This document shows, piece after piece, positions 23,844-36,100 of a stretch of DNA of 60,000 nucleotides (position 1 is its first letter; each line of letters begins with the position of its first letter). The DNA is from Apostichopus japonicus (Eukaryota; Echinodermata; Holothuroidea; Aspidochirotida; Stichopodidae). The stretch lies in contig NC_092569.1 of NCBI RefSeq assembly GCF_037975245.1, forward strand, positions 5,948,501 to 6,008,500, written 5' to 3'. A program made the position numbers and the translations under genes. Below the pieces are notes generated by a model. That model had not been told where the DNA came from. It did not search any database and saw only the letters and a list, made by a program, of their open reading frames with translations.

Positions 23844-25112
23844 TCATCCTTTCCGGAAAACCTTCTTCAATCCATGCTGAAAACTTCTATACTTCAACGC
23901 GTAAATGAAAGGATTGGTAGCGACATTACCAGATGCGAGTAAAATAGAGAATCGGTGAAATGGATTCGACCAGTCATGTCTTTCGACGACGTTATGATGG
24001 AAATATAAGATCTGGTTTGGCGTCCAACAAATCAGATAAGTTACGCATACTATAAACATTGTTACCAGTATGTTTCTTTTAGCTCTTTCCGTGATAGTTT
24101 TTTCCCTTTTTGCTTTACTTGGTGTAGCTGTCCTCACTTTCTCTGTTGGGTTTCCATCTGATTCTAGATTGACTGGTGAAGATGATGGGCCGTTGTTAGG
24201 GTTAGGACCTTCTGGCGTCAAATCTGAGTCAACATCTGGTTGATCATGTGTTTTATAAGCCACCAATGTGACATCGGTGGACGCCTCAGCTGACGTATCA
24301 TGGTTCTTTTTGATGTAAGAACCTTTGACCGGCCGAAGAGCTCTTATGATAGAGGTATAGGCGAAAATCATAACGGTCAATGGTATTATGATGGTGGTAA
24401 TTAAGGATGTGTAACCAATTACCTGCCTCCAATTTGAACGACTGGAGCAAACTCCATCCTCATCGATGGTATGGAGGATGGGAATATACACCTTTGCGAG
24501 AGCTCCAATGACCCAGGCGAGCACACAAACCGCCCGAGTAATACGAGCGTTGGCTCTCTTACGGTAAAGATGGGGGAATACCACAGCGAAGTACCTTTCA
24601 AGTGTCAGGAATATTAAGTTGGTCGTTGATATGGTAGCGAAAGCCCAATATGAGTAATCACTATGCCATAATTTACAGATTAATTCAGCCAGAGTCGGAT
24701 TTGACACTTCCAAACTGCTAAGGTTTTTCTCTGGTGGAACAAAGTTTAACAGTAGACACACCGATGCGATAAAGTCAACCAACGACTGGTTCCCAATCAA
24801 GATGTTAGTATTGATTCGGAGAGACCGAACTTTAAAGAATACATAGAGAACCAGACCGTTTCCAATAATCCCCAGTGCAGCGATGAAGGAGAAAAATACT
24901 TCAGTGAAAATCGGAACACTTTGAAAAGTTTCTTCGGTAGTGGAAACCATTAATTCTGTCGTATTGATCGCTTGACTAGCCATCTTGCTTTCCACAGGAG
25001 TGCTAAAAACCAGAAGTACAAGTTCAGCGTACAGAAGTAAGTGTAACTTTACAGTGCAATGCTTCAAAAGCTTAAGAAGGTGTCCTGAGTTCACCTTGTA
25101 AAACAAATTCAC
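23844..25112 (-). CDS. Class A (rhodopsin-like) GPCR 2, intronless
   Basis: Single-exon frame of 422 residues, paralogous to GPCR 1. Shared blocks include GNGLVLY, GNQSL-D, NLIFLT-ERY-AVVFP, CVTY-ICWTPNQ-LYF and NP-IY. Class A landmarks: Asn85 (TM1), Asp113 (TM2), Cys146 and Cys222 (disulphide), ERY 172-174, CWTP 362-365 and NPFIY 400-404. From the first Met the protein has a hydrophobic stretch at about 14-37 that could be a signal peptide. A second Met at residue 44 would give a conventional short N-terminus with sequon Asn50, so the true start is uncertain. Intracellular loop 3 is long (about 258-340), acidic, and rich in Pro, Ser and Asn. No TM7 retinal lysine, so not an opsin. Ligand unknown; likely plasma-membrane neuropeptide or orphan receptor. 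An AATAAA lies just downstream. Confidence 0.92.
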   Translation of the reverse strand: MNLFYKVNSGHLLKLLKHCTVKLHLLLYAELVLLVFSTPVESKMASQAINTTELMVSTTEETFQSVPIFTEVFFSFIAALGIIGNGLVLYVFFKVRSLRINTNILIGNQSLVDFIASVCLLLNFVPPEKNLSSLEVSNPTLAELICKLWHSDYSYWAFATISTTNLIFLTLERYFAVVFPHLYRKRANARITRAVCVLAWVIGALAKVYIPILHTIDEDGVCSSRSNWRQVIGYTSLITTIIIPLTVMIFAYTSIIRALRPVKGSYIKKNHDTSAEASTDVTLVAYKTHDQPDVDSDLTPEGPNPNNGPSSSPVNLESDGNPTEKVRTATPSKAKREKTITERAKRNILVTMFIVCVTYLICWTPNQILYFHHNVVERHDWSNPFHRFSILLASGNVATNPFIYALKYRSFQHGLKKVFRKG

Positions 25113-26480
25113 TCTTTGTATAATTGTTCACTGAAGCGTGGTGAGTGGTTCGGCATCTCATACAGTAGTCAAAAGGCGATACGAAACTTGTATGCTACTA
25201 CTTGGCAAATTTAGTACTTATTACTACCTTATAGTGTAATGCGAAAATGATTCATTTGCTATTCCCAAACGGAAGTGCAGTATATATATATATCCGGTTT
25301 ATACACAAATTGGGTATTCCCTTGTCAGCTTAAAGCAAAAAAGGTCAAATTAAACTAACATTTCCTTATCATCAATTCGTAAATTCGATGTTCGGATTGG
25401 GGAGGGTTTGCGAACGAGTAAAAGGTTGTGTTAAAAAAAAAGAACCCAGTTGTATCAGCTATAATTTGGACGTGGCAAGGGTGTTCAAACGTTGGCCTAA
25501 AAAAATGTTTAGACTCGGTTTACAAAGGAAATGATAATCCAATGTAAACTATCTATTCAAATTGATGTCAACCGTGAGTCTTGCATAGGTCTGCAATGAG
25601 TCTTGAACAGGCATGTGGAGAGTGTGGGAACAATCTGCAGTTAACCTTGAACAAGTGTGCGATGAGACTGGATCAAGTTTGTGGAGTCTTAAACAAGCCT
25701 GATGTGAGCCTTGGCATATCTGCGGTAGGTATTGAACAAGTTCGGCAATAATCCTTGAACAAGTTTTCAGTGACCATTGAACAAATGTGCAGTAGCTCTT
25801 GAAAACGTCTGCGTTGAGTCTTGAACCACTGATAAATGACATCAATATGAAAAACCCCAACCCTCTCCTTCCATTAAAATGGAGTGTATATGAAAGCTCA
25901 TTACAACCAATTCTTTGTTATATCACAAATTGTCGCGCCATTTTTGATTATACTTTCAATTTAAATTTCATTATGAAAAGATAAATTAAATATGATTTAA
26001 CACAGCAAAGTAGAGGCACACGACTCCCCCGACCCACCTCCCCTCTCCCCATCCTTCTGAGCTGTTAGGCACTAAGATTTTGAACAGAACAAGCAAAACT
26101 TAAGCGCACTTACGCTGGAACAGTCCTTGAATTTATTTAAATCCTCTTATGCAGAGCTATTAACACCCACCCCCCCCCCCCCAGCCCAACAATTTAAACT
26201 GCATTGCGTGTGTCTCAAAGTAAGCGAATAGCGAACTTAGATGCGACGAACTCGAGGATGGCACACTCCATATATAGTGTCTGTTGCAATCCGCTCGAGT
26301 GTGCTCTGGAAAAGTGAAAAAAAAATGGACTACAGGAGAACATCTTTTTGATGTTATAAATAAAAAATCTTTTTGGCTTTGGAGTCAGAGTACACAATTG
26401 GAAGTACATGTGGTGCAAACATTGGGTCAATTGAGGCAATTATGTTGGTTCCAAAGGTAAAAGAAATACATTTTGTTATA
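25113..26480. other. Upstream region of GPCR 2
   Basis: A TATATATATATAT stretch at 25281-25293 lies about 170 bases upstream of the first ATG and could be either a microsatellite or a TATA-like element. A C run is at about 26169-26182. No exon recognised. Confidence 0.35.
25565..25835. repeat. Degenerate minisatellite, about 22 bp unit
   Basis: About a dozen imperfect copies of a unit like CTTGAACAAGTTTGCAGTGA. The clearest block is 25752-25825, with units of 22-23 bases. It opens a minus-strand reading frame only because the unit lacks stops. Confidence 0.65.
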
Positions 26481-26483
26481 ACA

Positions 26484-27030
26484 ATCTCAATAAGTCACTT
26501 TAAAGCGGAAATGTCATAGAAATCCTTTCCTTTCATTTTCTGGGTAATTCATGTCAAGAGAGGGAACAAAAACGGCAAAGAGAAACAGGAAAATAATCAC
26601 GTTCGGCTAATTCTTTGTTTTGTTTGATAAAGCTTTATAAACTGTCAAGTTTTGATAGATTTCAAACTACATCTTCCATTGTCAATGAACTCATATATGC
26701 GCTTCATGACTATTAATGCAATAATCTACTAAAGTTTTCCGCCCAAGTGTGTTAACTGATGCTACAAATGATTCTGTAATAAAACAGCCAGTATTCTACT
26801 ATCTCAATAAGCCACTCTAAAGCGGAAATATCATAGAAATCCATCCTTTCATTTTCTGGGTTATTTATGTCAAGAGAGGGGAACAAAAACGGCAAAGAGA
26901 AACAGGAAAATAACCACTATCGGTTAATTCCTTTCAGTTTTGATAGATTTCAAACTGCATCTTACTCATATATGCGCTACAGACTCTTAATGCAATAATC
27001 TACTGAAGGTTCAAGCGTGCTCAATGATGC
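26484..27030. repeat. Tandem duplication of about 320 bp
   Basis: The block 26484-26775 is repeated at about 26803-27030. Both contain AATAAG-CACT-TAAAGCGGA, CATTTTCTGGGT, GTCAAGAGAGGG and CAAAAACGGCAAAGAGAAAC. Small deletions separate the copies. Non-coding. Confidence 0.75.
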
Positions 27031-27096
27031 TACACAATTATACTGTAATTAATACGGCAAGTAAGCTTTTAATTTCAATGGATTGTCGTTATTGTC

Positions 27097-27098
<2 letters not shown>

Positions 27099-27127
<29 letters not shown>
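27099..27127. repeat. (TA)n microsatellite
   Basis: Uninterrupted TA dinucleotides over about 29 bases. Confidence 0.9.
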
Positions 27128-27131
<4 letters not shown>

Positions 27132-28199
27132 ACCTTTGGTGACCTCAATGTTCTTTGACCGTCTCGGAAAAAACCTTTATTACCCGATGAGGCGCATAAG
27201 TGGACTTAGTCTGGACTTTCTGGCGATATCGTGTGTCCCTTGTTTACAATATCCTTGTTTACAAACAAGGATTCACAAACACACACACACCCACCCACGT
27301 ACACGCATACGTCATCATGATTTCCAGGTTACGATTATTATCGCAATCAAAACAATGTAACATGATAGATCTCATAAAATAAAGAAATACCAGCAAGTAA
27401 TACGAGTAAGCCAATAGTACAAGCAAATAATAGAAGTACAACTAAACCAGAGGGAAGTTCAACACAGCGGTTGCTTGCCTTTAAAAACATCACATATGCA
27501 GCACACGAGTAGTATGCTAGCTAATAACGCTGGCTGATGTTCATACTGCAGATGGAGAGCAGTATAAATCTAAACCGAGTCAGTGCTTACATGGTTTGGT
27601 GACTGGGAGTCGTGTCATAATACCACAACGATGAAAGAAAGAGGGACATTGTTTGTTGTTGGTAATTTATTTTGCATGCTCACTCTATTAACAAAAAGCT
27701 GAATTGGCATTTGTAATATTTGACCTGATGATATTAATCTTTGCATCATGTTTATGTAAGACTTCTGGTGTAATTTTCATTTAATTCGGATACGTGCCGT
27801 TTTCAAGATTATAAGCAGCTGAAATTATCACACTTTGAACGCCACCAAAAGTGAGCTGGAAGCAATCAAGTGAAATCGCAAATTTTTTTTTTCTTTCTTT
27901 CACTCAAATTGTCCCTGGCTTTGAACTAAAACTTTATTACAACTTAATTCTAAAGGTGTTAGTCAACAAAAATATGAAAACTAAACATTCAAACTGTATA
28001 AATGAATGCAATTTAAAACAAAAATCGTCAGTGTGAAACTATAACATTACACTTGTTAACTTTTAATTAAGTTAACTTTTAATATAGCGTATTATCAATT
28101 TCGAATTGTATTACCCCGAACCCTCACCTCACCTCACATCACATGGATATCAATTACATACTTGGAAGATGCTACTTCTTGCTGAATATTATATGTATA

Positions 28200-28345
28200 T
28201 AAACTATGCATCTTGCATCATGTATATAAACTATGCATCATGTATGTAAACTATGCATCATGTATGTAAACTATGCATCATGTATATAAACTATGCATCA
28301 TGTATGTAAACTATGCATCTATATATGTATATAAACTATGCATCT
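28200..28345. repeat. 20-bp tandem repeat
   Basis: About seven copies of CATGTATGTAAACTATGCAT with small variants, expanded from a sequence present roughly once at the matching site in the left arm (near 12050). Confidence 0.85.
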
Positions 28346-28921
28346 TGCCGTATTCTTTTCAAGATATCTTACAGCCTTCTATATAATATGAGCGTAGATT
28401 GTTTTAGTTAACAGACAACGTCAAAAAGAAGTCCCGCTAAGACCATGCAGCTGCTATCGATAATAGTACTGTTGTGTATGTTTATGACCAGCACGAAAAA
28501 GTTGTAAATAAGCTTACCTCTAACAACCCGGTTTAACCGGAAATTGTTCAATAGAGCCAAAATACTGAGTAGTTAAACATGTATAGGACGGTAATCACCG
28601 TATGAATTGTTTTACTCTTTTTTAGTTATTTGACTGTCAAATTTAGCCCGTCTCTATTCCAGGGACTGATTAGGAGATTCACCACCTTCAGAATAGTATA
28701 CTCTTAGCACGCCACCTGTGGGGGCAATACTTACGACCTTTAATATACATGCTTGGGATTTTAAAGCATACCGTGAAATCCCCGGATCGTCTCCACATCG
28801 AAATGGTTCATAACAAGTTTAATATAAAATGATAGTGCTTTGGACTTGTACAAGTTTTAAGGATGACGCTTTCCTCAACACGTTGTATCTCTTTCCTCGA
28901 GTAAAAAAAAAGTTATGCCAC

Positions 28922-29167
28922 TCATACTACTGGTTCTTCTTCTGCAGTAAAAGCTTTATTTGTAGTCGAAGTTAACTTTCGTTTCCTTTCTCTCTCAGAT
29001 TTGATAGACGCTCTACGTACTTTATCTTCAGTAAAAAGGGCCTCGAGATCAGATATGGTTTGAGGTTGATGGCGTCCTTTCATTTCTGGCAATACCAGTA
29101 CTAGCAAACTGGGCACAATTGCGACGGTACCAAACAATATCATTGGTACTTGTGGAAGACTGTTCTC
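28922..29167 (-). CDS. Right SLC22 copy, exon 9 and stop
   Basis: 82 codons including stop, acceptor TGCACAG. Last TM, PEMKG motif and charged tail. An AATAAA hexamer falls inside the coding tail (about 28950) in both copies and is probably coincidental. Confidence 0.88.
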   Translation of the reverse strand, partial: ENSLPQVPMILFGTVAIVPSLLVLVLPEMKGRHQPQTISDLEALFTEDKVRRASIKSERERKRKLTSTTNKAFTAEEEPVV

Positions 29168-30123
29168 CTGTGCAAGAAACCAAGAAGAATCGTTTTTTCT
29201 TTGCGTTAGCTTGTTCAGTTCGTTCTTGCATCCAAATGATAATAAATACAATATGATCAGCAAATAAATCCAAACTATAAAAAAAAAATAGGACAGTAAG
29301 AACCAAAGACAATGCGATTCATTTTAAAAGAAACATATCCATGAGTAGAGAATGTTTTTGTACTTTTTAACATCTACATATACTCCTTTGTGATGTTTGA
29401 TGATTTAACTAAACATTGACTGATTTTGATTAGATTTGATTGCACCTTGGTTGAATGTTAGTAAACACAACAGCACGCAAACACACAAAAGACATACATT
29501 TATCCAAACGTTGGAAACAAAATCACCGCCTGACAGGAAGCAAGTTTACTTTCACATTCCATTTGTTTTTCATGTTTTTGTTTCCCGTTGCCCATGCCAG
29601 CGACCCACCAACTTCTTGGCAACTCATTTTATTGGGTTGCGGCCCATGGTTTATAGAGCAGTCCCGAAAGTGATTTAGCTTTATACCGTACTCATTCAAC
29701 AGCTTCACGTTTTGTGAAAGACAAGAGAATTGACCTTGGGGAAAAATCAAATTTCACAAAGCTATAACTATTCGACATTTTTTTTCTCTTTTTATAAGTC
29801 ATTTCTCAAATGAATATTGGTATTTCATTTTTTGGTAATTTGAGTCTATTGTGATGTTTAAATAGGAGTAAACAACCTAAACCAGCATGGAAAAAAATGA
29901 AGCATGAGAGCAGTGACAAGGAGTGACCGTTAATGGTATCAATCGATAAGTCAGATTGCACATTATTTTGCCCAGCTGTCATGTATCTAAAACATATGAA
30001 AAAACTTACCAAGAGTACTGCAAAGGGGGCAAGTAAAGCACCAACACGGGCCGCAATGGCGACCATTCCGATCCCTTTGTTTCTGTTTTCGAAAGTATAC
30101 AGAAAATAATTATAATGATATAC

Positions 30124-30169
<46 letters not shown>

Positions 30170-33100
30170 AGATATGATTTGAAACTTCCTTTTAATTTCG
30201 CTATGTTAAAGAAGGTAACTTTGATCACCTACTTCCAATATTTGGCTTTATCAGTTGGTTATATTGTCCACAGTTTTATTGGTGGTAGGAACATGATTTT
30301 CTACTAACCTCAATATTGAATGCATACCGTAAACCAAGCTGTGGTCGTGTGTGTCACTCAGAAACTACATTGCCTCATTTAAAAAGAGCTCGATGTTTCG
30401 GAACAATTTCATCATATTTATTTTAAGTCCATCACGATAGCGGCCTCAAATTTTAATATGCTGATATATTATTGCTAACAGTTTTTATACATAATTTTCT
30501 GAAACTTTTTTCCAGTGTACTACATTATAAATGTGTCATTTGAGGCCATGCAAGCTATATATATTTCCCATTAAGTTCTGTGTTGCATGTGAGGATCTGA
30601 CCTGATAATCTCCGTATTAGAGTTAATAGTCCAGTCACTCCAATTAACGAACGTCACCCTGTTCAAAAAGGTCATATCTCAAAAAATTCATCAAGTGAAA
30701 ATGAATTACAAACATGGAACTGATATTATTAGAGTTATCCAAAATAATTTTGTACCTAGAGTCATCCTTTAAACTTTTCAGCACATTGAATGGGTCTCGT
30801 AATTTTGTAATTTAACGTCACCTGTAAATATACATAACTCCGGTTCGAAGTTCACGGCTCATAAGTAACTTGCTGGAGTTTGTACGGAGAGTCATGTGAC
30901 AGGAACTTACCTCACGACAGTTGGAAATATTTCAGAAGCATAAAGGCAAACGATGGCGTAAGCTACCGCTATTGAAAACTTTCCGAACGTGGCTGTAGTG
31001 ACTATTGCTACTGTCAAATCATTCCCTGTGGCTGTTGAATGTTAGAATAAAACGGGAAGTGTAAATATACGCCAGCGGTGCAATACGTAAGGGCTGTGGA
31101 GCCGGGTGCAGCGACGTAGCTAGGAATTTGAAAGGGGGGAGCACTTTTTGCGATTGATATGGATTTTCAAAGTTGTAGGCACGACTATCTGAGCGGAGCG
31201 CCACCATCGCTTGGCGCGGAGCGTACAAGAGAATTTTTGGTTTTACAAACCCCCCAGATGGCCGGAAACGGCCCTTCCCGAATGTTCATTCTGGTTCCCT
31301 GGCCTCTTGCTAACTTGAGACACCTCATTCAATATCACTTTTAAACCCCAAAAACAAACGAGTTAAAATAGTACGTAATTCAATAATACATAAGCAAGGT
31401 ACACAAGGGCGGCGGAAGCACTTTTAATCTGGGGGGGGGGGCACCGACGTCAAGGGCACTTTGCAGAAATTCGATTGGACTGATATTTAGTACCCTTTAT
31501 AAATTTTATTGTATTATCTTATTTGCGTATACACATCACTCCATCAACGCCCCCCCCCCCCGTCTTAGTAGTCTTACTTTTCAACTTCTGATACTTGTAG
31601 ATACAAAGATAGGCCAGAAATGTCTTTGATACAACCATAGCCAGTAATTGTCTTTGATACAACTGTAGCTAGTAAATGTTTATCGAAAAGGCTGTTTTGG
31701 AACTTGGAACGCCGATCGTGACAACAGCAGGCAACAAAGTGCTCCAGCTCTACACTATAAAGTCTGTTAATCAACGATAGGCTTATTTGACTGTGGAATG
31801 TTCTCAACTGAAATTTTATCTGCGTAAACGGGTTCTTAAGTAGATGTTAAAAAACTGACAAGATCGTATACTAGTCTTTTTCGGCGGGTATAGAGTATTG
31901 AATGAAACGGCACGCGATATGAATGACAGCCTAGATGACAGAAGAATAGGTCACCTAATTTAGCCATAATCTTGCTACGTTCATTTCAATAGTTTTTCCT
32001 GTCTAGGCTCTTAAACTCGTCCAGCAAGCTTATGGATTTGAATTATGGGTGTTTTAATAAAAAAGATAACTTGGCCAAAAAAGTGTAGGCCCGGGCCTAC
32101 AGTGCTACATACTGGCTACGCCCCTGATAGTTCTAAATTAGGATTAGATCTCTTACTGAAATATCGCTGACCTAATAAGGTGATCAAGAGTACAAGTTTT
32201 ATGTAGAAAAAGGGCACATTTTTAACCTGAGGAAAAGTGGGGGGCACTTGCCCCCTGTGCCCCCCGGTTCCGCCGCCCTTGAAGGTACATGTACAGAGTA
32301 GTCTTACTTTTCAACTTCTGATACTTGTAGATACAAAGATAGTCCAGAAATGTCTTTGATACAACTGTATAACTGTTTAAGTTAGCCTAATAAGAGAAGG
32401 CGAGAGCTATCCGACGATTGCCATCTGATGCAAATTTCTCAATTGTTTTCTCAACTGAAAAATTATCTGCGTAAACGGGTTCTTAACTACATGTTAAAAA
32501 ACTGACAAGATCGGATACTATATAGTCTTTTTCGGCGGTTAGAGTGTTGAATGAAACTATCGTGCTACATACTGGTTACGCCCTGATCATATGATATCAT
32601 TATCAGCAGATTTTGTTTCCTGTTTAAATTCTTTTACATATTCTTTTACATAATATATCAGAAAGACAAACATAGTGCTCTTTTACAAGTTTTCCAGTAG
32701 GATGATTCTTGTTTATTGTCCAATGTCTGGACTTTAATACATTTGACGAACTTAACTGATGGACAAAATAAACTTTCATATTTTGTAATACAGCCACATA
32801 TGCAGTGGCCTAAAAACAAATATCGTTATCGCAGTGTATTAGCAGTGTAATAATTATTTATAGGAAGTGCGTATCACGTACGATTGCTAGCTTAGCTTCA
32901 TAACATGCTGTTCGTGCAACAACTTAGGACGACTCATTGAACGAACGTTGTCGACGTTGTTGTGCATACAGTTCGTGACATTCCATAGAGTGCGGTTAGG
33001 TAGGCAATATGTATTTTATTACGCAGAGGCCAACTGTAGGCTTGTAATTGGCTATAAGCTAAACTTAGCTAATTGCATCTGCCAAACTAAGTAAGTAGTT

Positions 33101-36100
33101 GAATCAGTAGGCGTGAATGTTACTACGATTACAATCGAGTTAACGGAGCTGACGAGTATTCAAGATCAAAAGAGCACTGACAAAATACCATGCTAAAAAA
33201 ACGACAGTTTAAAAAAAAAAAATCGACACTGAAAGGGGGGAGCGGTCGCTCCCCCTGCTCCCCCCTGGCTACGTCCCTGGCCGGGTGAGGGGGTTTTAAT
33301 CCCGCCCCCCTAACATTCAAGAAGAAGAAGAAGAAAGAGAGGAGGAGATATACTTCAAAGACATTTCAGAGTTTTGACTTTGGAAAGAAGAAATAGACTG
33401 AAACACTCTGATAATGTTTCAACATTCGGGAGAACCAGGGCTCTACCCTTTTGTCAGCTCCGTGTAACCTAACCCCGTAAGCAAATACCCTCCTTCGTCT
33501 CTGCATTTTCCAAGAATCTTTCGAAACGAGTGGTAAAGTGAAGTTGGAATATCTCTCCAATGCATGTAAGACTGGATTATAACATACAGGATTAATACCG
33601 AAAGTGATCTGGATGGCATGTCCCCCCCCCCCCCCCTATTATATCCTTATAATACTAACATATTTATTCATTCAGTACAAAAGCATAACTTTGACCTCCG
33701 GGTTTGAATGTCACGGTACAAGGGCCATGAAAGTTCAAACCATCAGTTTGCGTATGTTCGATAGGGTATGTCAGCCGACAAAAAAAAAATCCATGCTCTC
33801 TGGACCTCGGATTGGTGACGGATTTTGTGATACGTAAATTCTATCATTTTATTGGAAAAACATCAATAGCGCCATCTAATTTGCGCACACTTCGCAAGCT
33901 CAATGTCCTGATATATAATTAACTACGACCCCATTATTGGAGTCTTATTACAAGTCATGTCACACTCTTCACTCTTTCCCTGTGTACATATATACAGTTC
34001 TCTCTCATACTTAAAGGGACGTTGCAGTAGAGCAAATTCGGAGAAGGCTGCTTTGCTCAAGTTTACTTCACAGGGAACCTGGTAAACGCAAAGATTATAT
34101 GTAAAAAAAATCAATGAATGAATGTAAAGCTAACTGAAAGAGATCGAAAAACAAACGGTTGTAAATCTGTGCAGTTCAGGGGCGTAGGAGGGTATTTTTG
34201 AGTGGGGGGGGGGGGGCTGAAGACTGATGGCCGGCCTGGGAGGGGTCTAAGGGGAGGTGGTGTCCCTCTCCCCTTTGGAATTCTTTGCATTTCCAGGTGG
34301 CCTCAGATGCAATTTGGTGCAATATAGCACACTTCATCACCCACTTCATTTTGTAAACTTAATTTTGTATTTTTACCTGGCCTTAGATGCAATTTGGTGC
34401 TCCAAATGAGATTTTTTCTCATTTGGAAATAAATAAGGGGTTTTCTGACTTGCGAAGCGGGGGGAGGGGGGCGGAATGATACTTCCGCCCCTCCACATTT
34501 TTCACTGGGGGGGGCTGGCGCCCCCAGCCCCCGGTTCCTACGCCCTTGGTGCAGTTACTTCAGCAAAGCTATCAATGTTTTGTGATATTTGTTTATATGT
34601 CATATTTGAACATCATACAAAAATAAGATTTCTATAAATACTCCGGTTTAGGAATTTTTCCCCTTTAAATAATGTTAAGTATCTGCAATAATCCTTGACG
34701 GCTTATTAAATAATCACGTCGGGTCCTAAATCCTCATCTTAATTGTTGTTCATTTATCTTCATCATGAATTCCAATAACACACCAAAAACAAATGTTTCG
34801 TAAGTTGAGACCAGCGTGGACAAGGATAAAATGAACACTATTTCCTACGGAAACTTTAAAGAACCATCTAAATGTTTGTATCTTTCTGTAAAGATAGGTA
34901 GGGTTCTGTCGATATATTTACAATTAGTTAATATTTTTAAACTTTACAACAAAGTGATAAATTACTTCAATATCATAATTGAAGAATTCAACATATTGCT
35001 GTAAAATGACAAAATTATTAGGCCTATTTCTCAAATGTCATCTTTTTAACAATTGGCAATAAAATGAGGAATTATGCTCAGAGAGTCAACATTTCAACAA
35101 TTTGTAGCTGAAACATAAACTTGATCACACAAAAATATCAACATTATGTAACAAAATGATTAATCACACTCGAATCAGAATGTAATCTTTCAACAATTTG
35201 CAGCATTACGATGAATTGCAGAGAAAGATCTAAATCATTTTAACGGCATCTTAATGTTCCTTGGCAAATTTGTAGTTAATAATGATAATAATTTATTTTG
35301 TAAAGCGTAAAATCCACAAAAGTGCTTTAAAACGCTATGTAACAGCAATTATGGAAATATAAAAATATGAGACAAAATATGTATTAAAAATGCAGAATTA
35401 AATACAATATAAATGAGTATGAAAAATAAAAAGCATGCACGTTTGAGTATTGCACATGAAAGAAATTTAAATACACAGTTTAAATATTGCAGTAATGCTG
35501 TCAGTAGTTGCATTGTAAACATGTGATATGAACTCATTGGATTGTTACTTTTCCCAATAATTTGTTGCTTTTGAATGACTGTCTGACGCAATGGTCTGCG
35601 TACTAGTGTCTCAGTATTTATATGTAAAACGTTAGGTTTGTACCTACAATCGTTCCGCTTAAACTCACCTGTTTCCTCGGGTATGAAGGACACACCTACA
35701 CAAGCCATACCAGTTACCAAAAGAAATATGAATATCGGCCAACGTCTTCCAAACCTGTAGGATCATCATATAGGAGAATGTCTTGGGTAATATTAATACT
35801 ATTTAAGAAAAAATTATCAGACAATCATTCAGCTACATTGAATCACCCTTAGACGAGTACTAAAAGCACTGACAAATCAAACTAGAACTTATATTAATTA
35901 TGATAGTAAAACAATCATAAACAAAATTAAACTTGAAAACAAAAACAGAAGAGAGAACAACTGGAAAGCTGACAGTATTATACTACAAATTAATTTAGGA
36001 AGGCAAAGTTAAAAAAAAAAAAAATTCTAGCTTCATCACAAGCAAACCATTCATATAAAGAGCAAATGCAACAAGGTTGTTAATGATGTTTAATCTTCCG

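Noticed and set aside
15144-25112. GPCRs as opsins
   Set aside because: Neither has the TM7 Schiff-base lysine in the expected position before NPxxY.
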